Shown: positions 43,887-52,954, counted from the first letter of the stretch. The stretch: DNA of 64,000 nucleotides from Paenibacillus algicola (GCF_005577435.1 NZ_CP040396.1:2290501-2354500); one strand, 5' to 3'. The notes: generated by a model from the sequence alone, not told the origin. Made by a program: numbers and translations.

Positions 43887-44693
43887 GTGGACTGGATATG
43901 GGAGCTGGTGCTCCGGCGCCATTTTACCCATGAAATAAAGGAGGCGGATTCATATGATCCAAATGAACCTCAATGGTCGAGCCAAATGCAATTGATAAAA
44001 GAAGAGGTGGCTAATGTGAGAAAACAACGATGGTTTTGGAAGACATCTGCAGCAGCGGCAGGTATTACTTTAATTGGATTTATCGTATTTGCTTGGTTTT
44101 TCCCGATGAATCTGACAAATCCGGCTGCTGACCCCGCTATTGATCAGACTTTAAGTCAGGTCATCACAGAAAGGTATCGCACCCTAAACGTATCGGGTTT
44201 CGACTTAGATGAAATCGTACATAAAGAATGGACCGACAATGGTGTACTTGTATTTTATACAAAAGATTACGGTCAAAATGATGATGAAGACGTGGATTTG
44301 AACTTGGAATATTGGAAGAAGACACTTACGGGCTGGAAATGGGTAACAGGAGGCAGTTATCAGTTCAGCAGCCTGAAAAATTTGAAGCAGGATGAGAGCC
44401 TGATCTTTGAATATGTAACAGGAACTGAACCGGACGGATCGGGAGAACCGCCGCTACCGATCGTCTATGGGGAATCGTTTAAACCGGATGTAGTTAATAT
44501 TGAATTGACTGATAAACAGAATCAATATAAGCAGGTTGCGAAAATGATTTATATTCAAGACGACCGCACGATCTGGTTTGCCCGTTTTCCAATTTCCATG
44601 GGTATGAACATCGAAATTCAAGGCCTAGATGAGTCCGGAAAAGCCGTGGTAATAAAAAACATGGATATTCCGGCTACGCCTATTGAGAAGTGA
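43887..44693 (+). CDS. Membrane-anchored protein of unknown function
   Basis: 268 residues from a GTG at 43887: an N-terminal cytoplasmic part (about 1-50), one helix (about 54-73, AAAAGITLIGFIVFAWFF), and an outer domain with many acidic residues. The ribosome site is weak. The layout resembles anti-sigma-like or sensor proteins, but no sigma gene is adjacent. It is probably co-transcribed with the lipoprotein upstream. Confidence 0.65.
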   Translation: MDWIWELVLRRHFTHEIKEADSYDPNEPQWSSQMQLIKEEVANVRKQRWFWKTSAAAAGITLIGFIVFAWFFPMNLTNPAADPAIDQTLSQVITERYRTLNVSGFDLDEIVHKEWTDNGVLVFYTKDYGQNDDEDVDLNLEYWKKTLTGWKWVTGGSYQFSSLKNLKQDESLIFEYVTGTEPDGSGEPPLPIVYGESFKPDVVNIELTDKQNQYKQVAKMIYIQDDRTIWFARFPISMGMNIEIQGLDESGKAVVIKNMDIPATPIEK

Positions 44694-44868
44694 ATTAGAA
44701 ATCAAAAAATACTTATCCCTTCTCCCGTTAATGCAAAGATTTTTGAAAACAAGTGGCTATACAGCACTTTGTTTTGATATAGAGGGAGCACTACATGCCC
44801 AGTGGGCTGAGTTCGAAGAATTAAGCAATGCTCTATGAGTTTTTCAGGTAGAGGGTTAAGGGGAAAAT

Positions 44869-45297
44869 ATGATGAAAATAAAATTATTTCATATCTTAAT
44901 ATGCGCTTCATTGTTGGTCTTGATTCTAAGTAGCTGCCAAACTTCTAATCAGTCCGATATGGTAGGAGTAAGCAAGGAATCAAAAGAACTAGAGACCTTC
45001 TATCCTAGCGACATTACACTGCTTGATTCTATTGAAATAATGAGTGGCGATAATGGTACAAAAAAAACAACTACAGATCAAATACTAATTCAGGAATGGA
45101 TCGAAAAGGTGCGCCACTTGAAAATCATACTTGATCCAGACCGAGAAGATTCATCAGGGGTTTTGTTCCATGTCACTATGTTAGAGCAAGGTGAAAAAAA
45201 GTTGTATATGACGCCAATCAATATTAATCATTACCGGATGGAGACGCAATCGGAATTAGCAGACCGAATGACAGAGCTTTACGATTCTATAAAATAA
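44869..45297 (+). CDS. Small lipoprotein of unknown function
   Basis: A 142-residue lipoprotein with a signal peptide ending LSSC (Cys23) and a short outer domain. AAGGGG precedes the ATG. The domain has a beta/alpha pattern seen in small Bacillales lipoproteins without known function. A terminator follows. Confidence 0.7.
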   Translation: MMKIKLFHILICASLLVLILSSCQTSNQSDMVGVSKESKELETFYPSDITLLDSIEIMSGDNGTKKTTTDQILIQEWIEKVRHLKIILDPDREDSSGVLFHVTMLEQGEKKLYMTPININHYRMETQSELADRMTELYDSIK

Positions 45298-45347
45298 GGT
45301 GATAATACCACTAAAGTCATGTGTCGGGTGACAAAACATAGTAATAT

Positions 45348-45374
45348 AAAAAGCCGCTGATATTGCGGCTTTTT
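45348..45374 (+). terminator. Terminator after small lipoprotein
   Basis: AAAAGCCGC / GCGGCTTTT stem followed by T-rich sequence. Confidence 0.85.
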
Positions 45375-45438
45375 ATATTTATGTTATCAAGTTCTTGTCA
45401 AAACACAATGATTTTATAAGCGAGCAGTCCCGAGCCAA

Positions 45439-45493
45439 GGACAAGAACTTGTACCGATTGCCGAAAAGGACAAGAACATGTTCCGATTACCGA
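45439..45493. repeat. Two tandem 26-base repeats, period 29
   Basis: GGACAAGAACTTGTACCGAT and its near-copy starting at 45468 both end in CCGA; they differ at three positions over 26 bases. The nonamer GACAAGAAC also occurs inverted as GTTCTTGTC at 45391-45399. Confidence 0.6.
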
Positions 45494-45674
45494 TTAGTTC
45501 TAATTCATTAAGGTAACAGGCAGGATAATCCAAAGATTTCGCGAATACTTTTTTCTTGTGATTATTAGCGAAGTTCGTAGATAGGACGTTAGTAATAAGT
45601 TATCGGAGCTGTGGGAAGAGAAACAAAACAAGAACAACATATGTACAAAATACGAGTTTTGTGTATTAGTAGTA

Positions 45675-45995
45675 CTAAGCAAAATCTTCTGTCTCTTTTA
45701 CCATTGTTTTCAGAAGCCTAAGAAACACTTTCCGGCGAATACTCGGCGTAATACCATATTTAAGCATACCGACTGGACGGATCATCCCCTCCCTCTCTAT
45801 TCCTATAAGCCACGCATAGATGATACCACAACAAAGAGCCCTCTCAGTATATAAATAAAGAGAGCATCCGGTCCCATTGCTTACGAAATACAAGAATTTT
45901 CCTTCCATATTCTTTGCAAACCGTATTTGATGAAGTACCAGCCTATTATCATTGACTCCTACAGCCTCAGAACAAGTTACATAGTGAATTAACAC
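45675..45995 (-). CDS. Doubtful 106-codon frame
   Basis: A minus-strand frame from a GTG with a weak ribosome site. The C-terminal end (SIRRKVFLRLLKTMVKETEDFA) looks protein-like, the rest less so. No family recognised. It lies in the 45298-46090 gap, which otherwise holds a terminator and the repeats above. It may be a remnant. Confidence 0.2.
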   Translation of the reverse strand: MLIHYVTCSEAVGVNDNRLVLHQIRFAKNMEGKFLYFVSNGTGCSLYLYTERALCCGIIYAWLIGIEREGMIRPVGMLKYGITPSIRRKVFLRLLKTMVKETEDFA

Positions 45996-46090
45996 TGCGT
46001 AAAGAACCTTACAACTTTATACGGGTAATAAGCGTTAATACCTATAATTAGTCAGTCATGTACAAAATTAAGGATAGGAGTGAAAATGTC

Positions 46091-46381
46091 ATGAAAAAAA
46101 AGAACCTGGTGTACATCTCTATTGGAGGTACACTTACCTTAATTATTTTGCTTTTTGTAATGATTTGGTCTCCTTGGATCAATACAAATGTTGCTCATGC
46201 TAAAGCAATTTCTAGCTTCCAAAGAGCATGGGAAAATTCTGCTGACAGCTGTTCTTTGGAATGTGAAGAATGTGGAGTAGTTTCTGTTAAAAAGGTACCC
46301 TTTGGCCAGTTAGTTACCTTACAGTCCAAATGCGGCTGGGAAGGCGATGTTATCAGCTTGAAAAAAATGATGTTTTCGTGA
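46091..46381 (+). CDS. Small membrane or secreted protein with Cys motif
   Basis: A 96-residue protein with an N-terminal helix (about 6-28) after MKKKN, which could be a signal or an anchor. A cysteine cluster CSLECEEC lies at about 58-65, with a further Cys at 83. AGGAGTG precedes the ATG at 46091; a longer start at 46058 is possible. Function unknown. The cysteines could form disulfides outside the cell or bind a metal. Confidence 0.55.
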   Translation: MKKKNLVYISIGGTLTLIILLFVMIWSPWINTNVAHAKAISSFQRAWENSADSCSLECEECGVVSVKKVPFGQLVTLQSKCGWEGDVISLKKMMFS

Positions 46382-46458
46382 ATTTTCTAGGCAGCTCCAA
46401 ATTTAGAAAATAATAAATTTCAAGTAATTTAATATCTAATTTTATTCACTTTCACTGG

Positions 46459-46498
46459 TAAAAAATCCGCCTTCTCTCATAAATATGAAAGAAGACGG
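46459..46498 (-). terminator. Terminator after SRPBCC gene
   Basis: On the minus strand a 14-bp stem (46467-46480 with 46485-46498), using two G-U pairs, ends in TTTTTT. Confidence 0.7.
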
Positions 46499-46600
46499 TT
46501 AATATACAACTTAGAATAGTACTAGCTCATCAATTATAATTAATTGAATTTTGCGAGATACTGTATAAACTTACAATCCCCGCTCCCTCGTCATTGTCAC

Positions 46601-47062
46601 TCATATTCGAGCATCTGGCGCTTTATCTGAAATCAAATTTAATTCAACATTATGCTCCAACAATGCTTTCAACCCACATAACACCATTGTAAATCCACCG
46701 ACAGAGTCCATACACTGACGAATAATTTCATCATCGCTGCCTGTAAATCCATAGTTTTCAATTGTAACGAACGTCTCGTGATCTGCTCTTGATGTAAAAA
46801 CCCAATCAATGGTAGTACCATCGGACGATTCGACAATAATTCGTTTATGCTTGTCAAGCTGTTTCACGAGTATTTCATCCCACACACCATACATTTCCCA
46901 ATCCCACCGAACGCTTTTACCCACCTCTAATCTTCCGCTACTTTTGGTAAACCAAAATTTGGTAGTTACCTCCGGGTTAATAAAGGCTTCAAATACTAAT
47001 TCTACAGATTTTCTGATCAGCATTTCTGCTTTTGCAACAGGCCCCTGATTATAAATTACCAT
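46601..47062 (-). CDS. SRPBCC/AHSA1-family protein
   Basis: A 153-residue START/Bet v1-like domain of the AHSA1 type (FEAFINPEVTTKFWFTKSSGRLEVG, then WDWEMYGVWDEI). Such proteins bind hydrophobic small molecules or partner proteins; some act in stress or antibiotic resistance. The role here is unknown. The start MVIYNQG at 47062 is preferred to an upstream ATG at 47104. A MerR-type dyad lies about 100 bases upstream. Confidence 0.8.
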   Translation of the reverse strand: MVIYNQGPVAKAEMLIRKSVELVFEAFINPEVTTKFWFTKSSGRLEVGKSVRWDWEMYGVWDEILVKQLDKHKRIIVESSDGTTIDWVFTSRADHETFVTIENYGFTGSDDEIIRQCMDSVGGFTMVLCGLKALLEHNVELNLISDKAPDARI

Positions 47063-47159
47063 CTTGATTCCCCGCTCCCTTGGATTCGATAATGATTCCT
47101 TCACTTACTTTCTCGGAAGAATAGCCTGCTTATTCTCGAAGTTGTTTAGCCTCAGCTTT

Positions 47160-47194
47160 CGTCACCTCTACGGTGACGTTAGGGTGGGAGTCAA
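47160..47194 (-). promoter_or_regulatory. MerR-type dyad before SRPBCC gene
   Basis: A perfect palindrome CGTCACC-N5-GGTGACG (47160-47178) overlaps an imperfect dyad beginning ACCCTAACG. On the minus strand TTGACT (47194-47189) would be the -35. MerR-family regulators bind such dyads inside long spacers. The -10 is poor and no merR gene is near. Confidence 0.3.
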
Positions 47195-47201
47195 GCGATG
47201 A

Positions 47202-47327
47202 TCAATGATACCCTACTTGAGCGGCAGACGGATTAACGTAAATCTGCTCTTCCGGATCGTCATGGGTTCCTTGTAGAATTCGCCATTGAGAATCAAAGTC
47301 CCTCTTCGCTGTCCAACATTTCCTAAT
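47202..47327 (-). pseudogene. C-terminal remnant of an unidentified gene
   Basis: On the minus strand an open frame of 41 codons before TGA reads as natural protein (WTAKRDFDSQWRILQGTHD… then QIYVNPSAAQVGYH) but is closed upstream by TAG and has no start. Family unknown. Confidence 0.4.
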
Positions 47328-47357
47328 CTACATTTTGTCTCTACCATTCAAAATATG

Positions 47358-47392
47358 AATGATTCCTGTGTAACACGGGAGTCATTTTTATT
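47358..47392 (+). terminator. Orphan terminator-like hairpin
   Basis: A 13-bp stem (47358-47370 with 47374-47386, two G-T pairs) is followed by a T-rich run. No plus-strand gene precedes it closely, so it may belong to lost sequence or a small RNA. Confidence 0.5.
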
Positions 47393-47550
47393 TTTCACTC
47401 GAGAAGAATCCGTATCAAGGTAATGTTGTCTGACATCCTCTCATCCATCTGCCCCATATTGTTTCGGGCAGTGATTCTCTTTATACTATAACTAATAAAA
47501 AGTCCTTTTTTTGCTAGCAGCGCATCCAGCTTTTATGCAAATTTGCACAT

Positions 47551-47578
47551 TTTACATTGGCTTTACTTTGCTTTTACA
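47551..47578 (+). promoter_or_regulatory. Pho box (three PhoP repeats)
   Basis: TTTACA at 47551, TTTACT at 47562 and TTTACA at 47573 are spaced exactly 11 bases apart, as in Bacillus PhoP-activated promoters (TTAACA-like repeats). A TATACA -10 candidate follows at 47602. Predicts induction of ppk under phosphate limitation. Confidence 0.75.
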
Positions 47579-47659
47579 TTCTTCTGATGAATGATGTTTT
47601 CTATACACGTACAATAAGCATAAGGTCAAGTCTGGATCTTAACGGAGGTTGCTAATGTT

Positions 47660-49741
47660 ATGTTACAAGAAATCATAAAGCAAGGAGAAAAGGGCGTGTC
47701 GAACCGCTACTTGAACCGCGATCTGAGCTGGATCGAATTTAATCGAAGAGTGCTGGAGGAAGCTCAGGATGCTGCAACTCCCCTGCTCGAACGCGCCAAA
47801 TTCCTGGCGATTGTAGGCAGTAATCTGGACGAATTTATGGCGGTCCGGGTCGCCGAAACGAAAGAGAAGACAAAGGCAGGCTTCACTCATAAAGATTTTA
47901 CCGGCTATTCCCCTGCCGGCTTATTTCGTCGTCTGCGAAAAAGAACGACCGCTATGGTCACCGAGCAATACCGCGCTTATCGGGATCTGTCCCGTCAGCT
48001 GGTCAAGAAAGGGATTGTGATGCTGGGCTATCACGATCTCAATGCCACCCAGCAAAAAGCAATGGATACATACTATCATGATATTGTATTTCCGGTTCTT
48101 ACCCCCATGGCCGTGGATCAGAGCCGTCCTTTTCCACTCGTTCACAATAAATATGTGTATTTGGCCGTTGTATTGCGTCAGCATCATAGTGATCTGGAGG
48201 ATGAACGCTTCTTCGCCATTGTGCAGGTGCCCTCCAATATACCAAGGGTGATTCCGGTCCCCCACCGCTCCAACAGCAAGAAGCGGTCCTTTATTCTTAT
48301 TGAGGAGCTGATCAAGCATCACATCCAGTCGCTGTTTGGCGGTTACTGGCCTGAGGCAGTCCACGGCTTCCGGCTCACCCGGAATGCGGATCTTACAATT
48401 AATGAAGAAGAAGCCGAAGATTTACTGGAGGAAATTGAGAAAGAGTTACGACGCCGACGCCGAGGTGCCCCGGTCAGGCTGGAGGTGGAGAAAGGCATTC
48501 ATCCGTTTGCGCTGGAGCATCTGCAGGAGGAGTTCGGTTTGGCTGATCATGTGTTTGAGGTCGACGGACCACTGGATCTCAGCTTTCTGATCTCGTTCGC
48601 GGACAGTATCGAAGGCATGTCTCATCTCCGTTACCCGCCGATCAAGCCGGTATACCCGCAGGAGCTTCACACCGAGCAGGATATGTTCAGCTTGCTGCGT
48701 GCACAGGACCGCTTGATGTACCACCCTTATGAGTCCTTTGATGCGGTCACTGACTTTATTATTGAGGCAGCAGAGGACCCGCAGGTCATGGCGATCAAAA
48801 TGACGCTGTACCGCGTCAACGGTGACTCCCGCCTGATCCCGGCACTCGCCCGGGCTGCGGAATCCGGTAAACAGGTCACGGTTGTTGTGGAGCTCAAGGC
48901 GAGATTTGATGAAGAGCGGAATATCGCCTGGGCCCGCACATTGGAAAAAGCCGGCTGCCACGTGGTCTACGGGCTCGTCGGCTTAAAAACTCATGCTAAG
49001 ATCATTCTCGTCGTACGGCGCGAGAATCAGGTGCTGAACCGGTATGTGCATGTAGGAACCGGCAATTACAATGAAACAACAGCAAGAATCTATACGGACA
49101 TCGGATTGCTGACCTCCAATCCAATCATCGGCGAGGATGCATCTGCGCTGTTCAACGAGATTACAGGCTATGCCGCTCAACGAGAGCTGCAAGCCTTCAG
49201 CATGGCTCCCACAGGCATGAAGGACAACCTCTTCTCGCTCATTCGCCGGGAAGCGGAGCATGCCGCCGCCGGAAGGCCGGCAAGAATCATTGCCAAGATC
49301 AATTCCTTATCCAACCAGGAAATGATTGATGAATTGTATGCCGCCTCCCAGGCCGGAGTGCATATTGATCTGATCGTGCGGGGAGTCTGCTGTCTTCGCC
49401 CCGGCATTCAGGGCCTGAGCGAGAATATTCGGGTTCTTAGTATTGTGGACCGCTTCCTGGAGCATTCCCGAATCTTTTACTTCCAAAATGCCGGTACGCC
49501 GGATGTATTCCTCTCCAGTGCGGACTGGATGACGCGGAATCTGACACGGAGAATCGAGCTTATGTGCCCCGTGTTCGATCCCAAGCTCAAAGATATTATA
49601 TGGAGCATCCTGGACCTTTCCTTGCGGGATAACGTGAAGGCCAGAATGCTCCTCCCTAACGGAAGCTATACCCGCGTGAGCAGTGATAGCCAGCTTATAC
49701 GCAGTCAATTCGAGGCGATGAATATTGCCTCATGGAAGTAA
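47660..49741 (+). CDS. ppk: Polyphosphate kinase 1
   Basis: A 693-residue enzyme that reversibly builds inorganic polyphosphate from ATP. The N-terminal domain starts NRYLNRDLSWIEFNRRVLEEA. The two catalytic histidines are H445 (THAKIIL, the phosphorylated one) and H602 (LEHSRIFYF). The GTGNYNETTARIYTDIGLLT segment is typical. The ATG at 47660 follows GGAGG at somewhat long spacing; a GTG at 47696 behind AAGGAG is an alternative start. Its 3' end overlaps that of ppx by 12 bases on the opposite strand. A Pho box lies upstream. Confidence 0.95.
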   Translation: MLQEIIKQGEKGVSNRYLNRDLSWIEFNRRVLEEAQDAATPLLERAKFLAIVGSNLDEFMAVRVAETKEKTKAGFTHKDFTGYSPAGLFRRLRKRTTAMVTEQYRAYRDLSRQLVKKGIVMLGYHDLNATQQKAMDTYYHDIVFPVLTPMAVDQSRPFPLVHNKYVYLAVVLRQHHSDLEDERFFAIVQVPSNIPRVIPVPHRSNSKKRSFILIEELIKHHIQSLFGGYWPEAVHGFRLTRNADLTINEEEAEDLLEEIEKELRRRRRGAPVRLEVEKGIHPFALEHLQEEFGLADHVFEVDGPLDLSFLISFADSIEGMSHLRYPPIKPVYPQELHTEQDMFSLLRAQDRLMYHPYESFDAVTDFIIEAAEDPQVMAIKMTLYRVNGDSRLIPALARAAESGKQVTVVVELKARFDEERNIAWARTLEKAGCHVVYGLVGLKTHAKIILVVRRENQVLNRYVHVGTGNYNETTARIYTDIGLLTSNPIIGEDASALFNEITGYAAQRELQAFSMAPTGMKDNLFSLIRREAEHAAAGRPARIIAKINSLSNQEMIDELYAASQAGVHIDLIVRGVCCLRPGIQGLSENIRVLSIVDRFLEHSRIFYFQNAGTPDVFLSSADWMTRNLTRRIELMCPVFDPKLKDIIWSILDLSLRDNVKARMLLPNGSYTRVSSDSQLIRSQFEAMNIASWK

Positions 49742-51247
49742 ATGAACGGACCAGGATAGGTTGACGTCCCAGGCCTTCTGCACATCCTTCGCAGCGGCCT
49801 CCAGCTCGCCCATCTCCAGAACCGGTTCTGTTTTGCAGCTTAGCTGCAAATGCACAGAGCCGGTTTTTGTTTGCGCCGTCACCTCGGTGATACTTCCCAG
49901 TTCACTGCGGTCCAGTGCAGCAGCCAGCTTAACCAGTGAGCCCAGGCGGTAAATTCGCATATCATCAGCATCGTGAAGGATGTCTTTGAATTCTTGGATC
50001 TGCTCAGGCGTCCTTGCCTTGGGATGATAATCGGCAATCAGGGCCGTGAGCACAGCCTCCCGGTGCGTCATTCCCCGAAGCCCGGTGTTAAGGAGCCAAT
50101 AATACGTATGCCGGCTGTATTGATAATAGTTAAGCGCAGCTCCGGTTTTGTATAGCCTGCTGGACACCTGGAGCAGCTTCTGATCAAGCTCTAATGGAGC
50201 CGGCTCTAGAGCGGCGTAGAGCTGCCGGGCGTGAGCGGATACCCGCTCCAGATGCTCAGGCGGCACGGGCGTGTTAAAGGCAAGAATGTTCTGCAGACTG
50301 ATCTCCAGCGGATCCGGTACGATCGGATGCTCCGGAGTGATCAGCTCCTGAAATAATCCATCCCGCAGGCCCGAGCCGCAGATCATCCACTCTGAGGCCT
50401 GAGCGGTGCGGTAGATGGTCTGCATGATAATGACGCCAGGGATAATAATATCGGCGCGGCTTTTGGAGAGACCCGGAATTTTCTTGCGCTGAAGAACCGT
50501 CATGCTAGGCAGGCTGTGATAGAGCTCCTCTACATCCTCACCGCGCATCTGATAATGATGCGTGACCGGCAGAGAATAGCGGTGCTTCTTCTGATTCATC
50601 TTGCCCACCGTACGGATGGTTCCGCCCAGGCCGATAATTGGCAGACCCGGATTCGAGGCAATCCATTCATGCTGCAGCAGCTGCTCCCGGATATATTGCT
50701 CCAGAGCTTGAGTGTGCTTGGCTTCCCACTGACCGTCTCCACTGAACCGAACATTCATGTTCACCGCTCCAAAAGGAAAGGAGTACGTGTGAATCAGCTG
50801 CCGGGACCGGAACAGCGTGACCTCTGTGCTGCCCCCTCCGATATCGATAATAATCCCGTCCTGAGCGTTCATCGTGTTCACAACTCCAAGAAAGCCTGCG
50901 GCCCCCTCCTGCTCCCCGGAAAGAACCTCAATGGCCACGCCTGTGTCCTGATAGAGCCATTCAATAATCTGGCTGGAATTCTCGGCATTCCGAATTGCCG
51001 CGGTAGCGGCCGCACGCAGATGAGTCACCTTGTATAAATCACAGATGCTTTTGAATTGGCGGATGATGGGTACGATCTTATCCACCGCTTGACGGCTCAT
51101 GTACCCCTGCTGATCGATTTTCTCGCTGAGTCGGGCGGATTCCTTGCACTCCTGGATGACCCGATAGTGGCCTTGCTCTGTGACCTCATAGATCACTAAT
51201 CGAATGGAATTGGATCCAATATCCATAATCCCGGCTCTGATGTTCAT
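49730..51247 (-). CDS. ppx: Exopolyphosphatase (Ppx/GppA family)
   Basis: A 505-residue actin-like-fold phosphatase that removes phosphate from polyphosphate ends, or hydrolyses pppGpp. The start IRAGIMDIGSNSIRLVIYEV and the central GIIIDIGGGSTEVTLF are the two phosphate-binding loops. A C-terminal HD-like helical domain follows (from about 320). AAGGAG precedes the ATG at 51247. It converges on ppk, opposing it in function, with 3' ends overlapping by 12 bases; antisense interference is possible. Confidence 0.93.
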   Translation of the reverse strand: MNIRAGIMDIGSNSIRLVIYEVTEQGHYRVIQECKESARLSEKIDQQGYMSRQAVDKIVPIIRQFKSICDLYKVTHLRAAATAAIRNAENSSQIIEWLYQDTGVAIEVLSGEQEGAAGFLGVVNTMNAQDGIIIDIGGGSTEVTLFRSRQLIHTYSFPFGAVNMNVRFSGDGQWEAKHTQALEQYIREQLLQHEWIASNPGLPIIGLGGTIRTVGKMNQKKHRYSLPVTHHYQMRGEDVEELYHSLPSMTVLQRKKIPGLSKSRADIIIPGVIIMQTIYRTAQASEWMICGSGLRDGLFQELITPEHPIVPDPLEISLQNILAFNTPVPPEHLERVSAHARQLYAALEPAPLELDQKLLQVSSRLYKTGAALNYYQYSRHTYYWLLNTGLRGMTHREAVLTALIADYHPKARTPEQIQEFKDILHDADDMRIYRLGSLVKLAAALDRSELGSITEVTAQTKTGSVHLQLSCKTEPVLEMGELEAAAKDVQKAWDVNLSWSVHLLP

Positions 51248-51355
51248 CGTTCATACTCCTTATCTGTGTCATTGGCAGCTTAGCCATGGGTTGGAATCGC
51301 TATTGATATTGTATCAACCAAGCTGCAAATGAACAAATCAGGAGGCAAAAGATCG

Positions 51356-52216
51356 TTACAGCCTGCTCCGGACCACCCGAAAGCCCTGATCCGGACCGAA
51401 GCCACTGGGTTCGAATTTCCCTCTGAATTCAATGGAATGACTGCCGAGATCACCGATCCACCCGCCACCTTTGACGATGCGGTATACTCCCTGCGGGGTC
51501 CCCTCATCGGCCATCCAGTCCTGGACCCATTCCCGCACATTCCCCGACATATCATAAATGCCCAGCTCGTTCGGGAGCTTGCTCCCTACAGGCCGGGTCT
51601 GACTGTTATTATTCTCGATGAGAGGCCAGCTCCAGTCTCCGGTCAGGTAGCGGGTACCTGAATTCCGCCAATACCAGGCTACCTCATCGAGATTATGACT
51701 GCCGCTATACCTGAATCCCAGGCTTCCAGCTCCTCCGCTAGCCGCATATTCCCACTCCAATACAGTAGGCAAGCGATAACCATTCGCCTCAGGTTGAATT
51801 GTGACGCTCCATTGGAGGGGATCATTGGGGTTGTAATTTTCAGAATCCTGATCTTGAGGATGGATGACATAATACGGCTCCAGGCCCTCCAGCAGGCTTC
51901 TTTTATTACAGTATTCAACCGCAGCATACCAGCTCACTCCCTCCACAGGCAGCCCTTTCCCGCGAAAGGCAGATGGGTTATCCTCATAAACCTCATTCCA
52001 CTCCTCCTGCGTAACTTCATAAGCGCCAATATAAAAAGAAGGCACCTCCACCCCTCGCTCCAGCCCAGGTCCGGATTGGGAAAACGAGGGATGCTGGAAT
52101 GTTCCTCCCGGTACAAATATCATAAAGTGCTCCTCGGCCGCCCCCATACGATCCTCCGTAAATGAGGTCACCAGGAGCATACTTAACACACACACCATGC
52201 CTATGATCCGATTCAT
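51356..52216 (-). CDS. Secreted formylglycine-enzyme-fold protein lacking catalytic cysteines
   Basis: A 286-residue protein with a signal peptide (about 1-26) and a full FGE-sulfatase (SUMF1) domain: MIFVPGGTF, YEVTQEEWNEV, LPVEGVSWYAAVEYCNKRS, YRLPTVLEWEYAASGG, MSGNVREWVQDW, IVKGGGW and QGFRVVRS. The cysteine pair of true formylglycine-generating enzymes near the C-terminus is missing (the region reads GGGWIGDLGSHSIEFRGKF). It is therefore unlikely to oxidise sulfatase cysteines. Such relatives may bind ligands or do other oxidations. It appears to be monocistronic. Confidence 0.85.
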   Translation of the reverse strand: MNRIIGMVCVLSMLLVTSFTEDRMGAAEEHFMIFVPGGTFQHPSFSQSGPGLERGVEVPSFYIGAYEVTQEEWNEVYEDNPSAFRGKGLPVEGVSWYAAVEYCNKRSLLEGLEPYYVIHPQDQDSENYNPNDPLQWSVTIQPEANGYRLPTVLEWEYAASGGAGSLGFRYSGSHNLDEVAWYWRNSGTRYLTGDWSWPLIENNNSQTRPVGSKLPNELGIYDMSGNVREWVQDWMADEGTPQGVYRIVKGGGWIGDLGSHSIEFRGKFEPSGFGPDQGFRVVRSRL

Positions 52217-52258
52217 AGGACGCTCCTTTCTCCACTCTATTGATGCATTCTTCTCTTT

Positions 52259-52298
52259 CTAAAAAAAAGAAGACCGTCGATCCTGCCAACGGCCTTCC
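52259..52298 (-). terminator. Terminator of xylanase pseudogene
   Basis: On the minus strand GAAGGCCGT pairs with ACGGTCTTC (one G-U) and is followed by eight T. Confidence 0.8.
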
Positions 52299-52322
52299 GT
52301 CTATAATGCAGCTATTCCGGCA

Positions 52323-52954
52323 TCACCATACGGTGACATTAGAGCTGCCGCTGCTCTGATAGCCTTCGGTGGCCATGACCTGATAGGACCAGCTCGTTCC
52401 GAGATTCATGCCTTTACTCTTCCAAGCATTCACGTGATTGCTGAACGTAATGGCCGCATTGTTACCGGTAGGACGCTTCGATTGACGGACACTCCAGTAT
52501 TGCTGAAAGGTTTGTGTGCCATCAATGGAAGGAGCATTGTACCGCATGGTCGAGTAAATATCATAGGTGCCGCCATCGCTGGTGACAGTTCCTTTATAAG
52601 TGCCTGTCGGTCTGTAGGTGCCCCAGCTGTCCACGACGTATTATTCAATCAAGGAGTTTCGGGTCCAGCCGTACAAGGTAAGATAGCCGTTACCCGATGC
52701 GCCCAGACCCCGGCATTATAATTCACGACACGATTGGCTGTGCCCGTCTTCCAGCCTTTGCCGACGACAAAGTTCCCAGTGTTTGTCCATTGAACACTAT
52801 AATTTCCGCCAGCGCCGTTCGTTGCATTGACGGTACCGCCTCCATCTGTCCAGTTCTGCCAGTAATCTGTAGCCGCATAGGTCGTATGACCGAATACCAC
52901 CAGGCTCATAGCGGCGGCCAGCATGACGGTGACCCATCGTTTGCCTTTTTTCAT
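52323..52954 (-). pseudogene. GH11 endo-1,4-beta-xylanase, frameshifted and with a nonsense codon
   Basis: A secreted family-11 xylanase of about 210 residues. It has a signal peptide (ending TTYAA), then [14 protein letters not shown] and [18 protein letters not shown], and after the break [36 protein letters not shown] and a [13 protein letters not shown] end. A one-base loss near 52697-52702 (GCGCATCGGG where a Pro-Ser codon pair is expected) shifts the frame after YNAGVWA. In the restored frame a TAA at 52641-52643 replaces a Tyr codon in the IEYYVVD region, which bears the first half of the active site. Two independent lesions make loss of function convincing. AAGGGA precedes the ATG at 52954. 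Confidence 0.88.
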
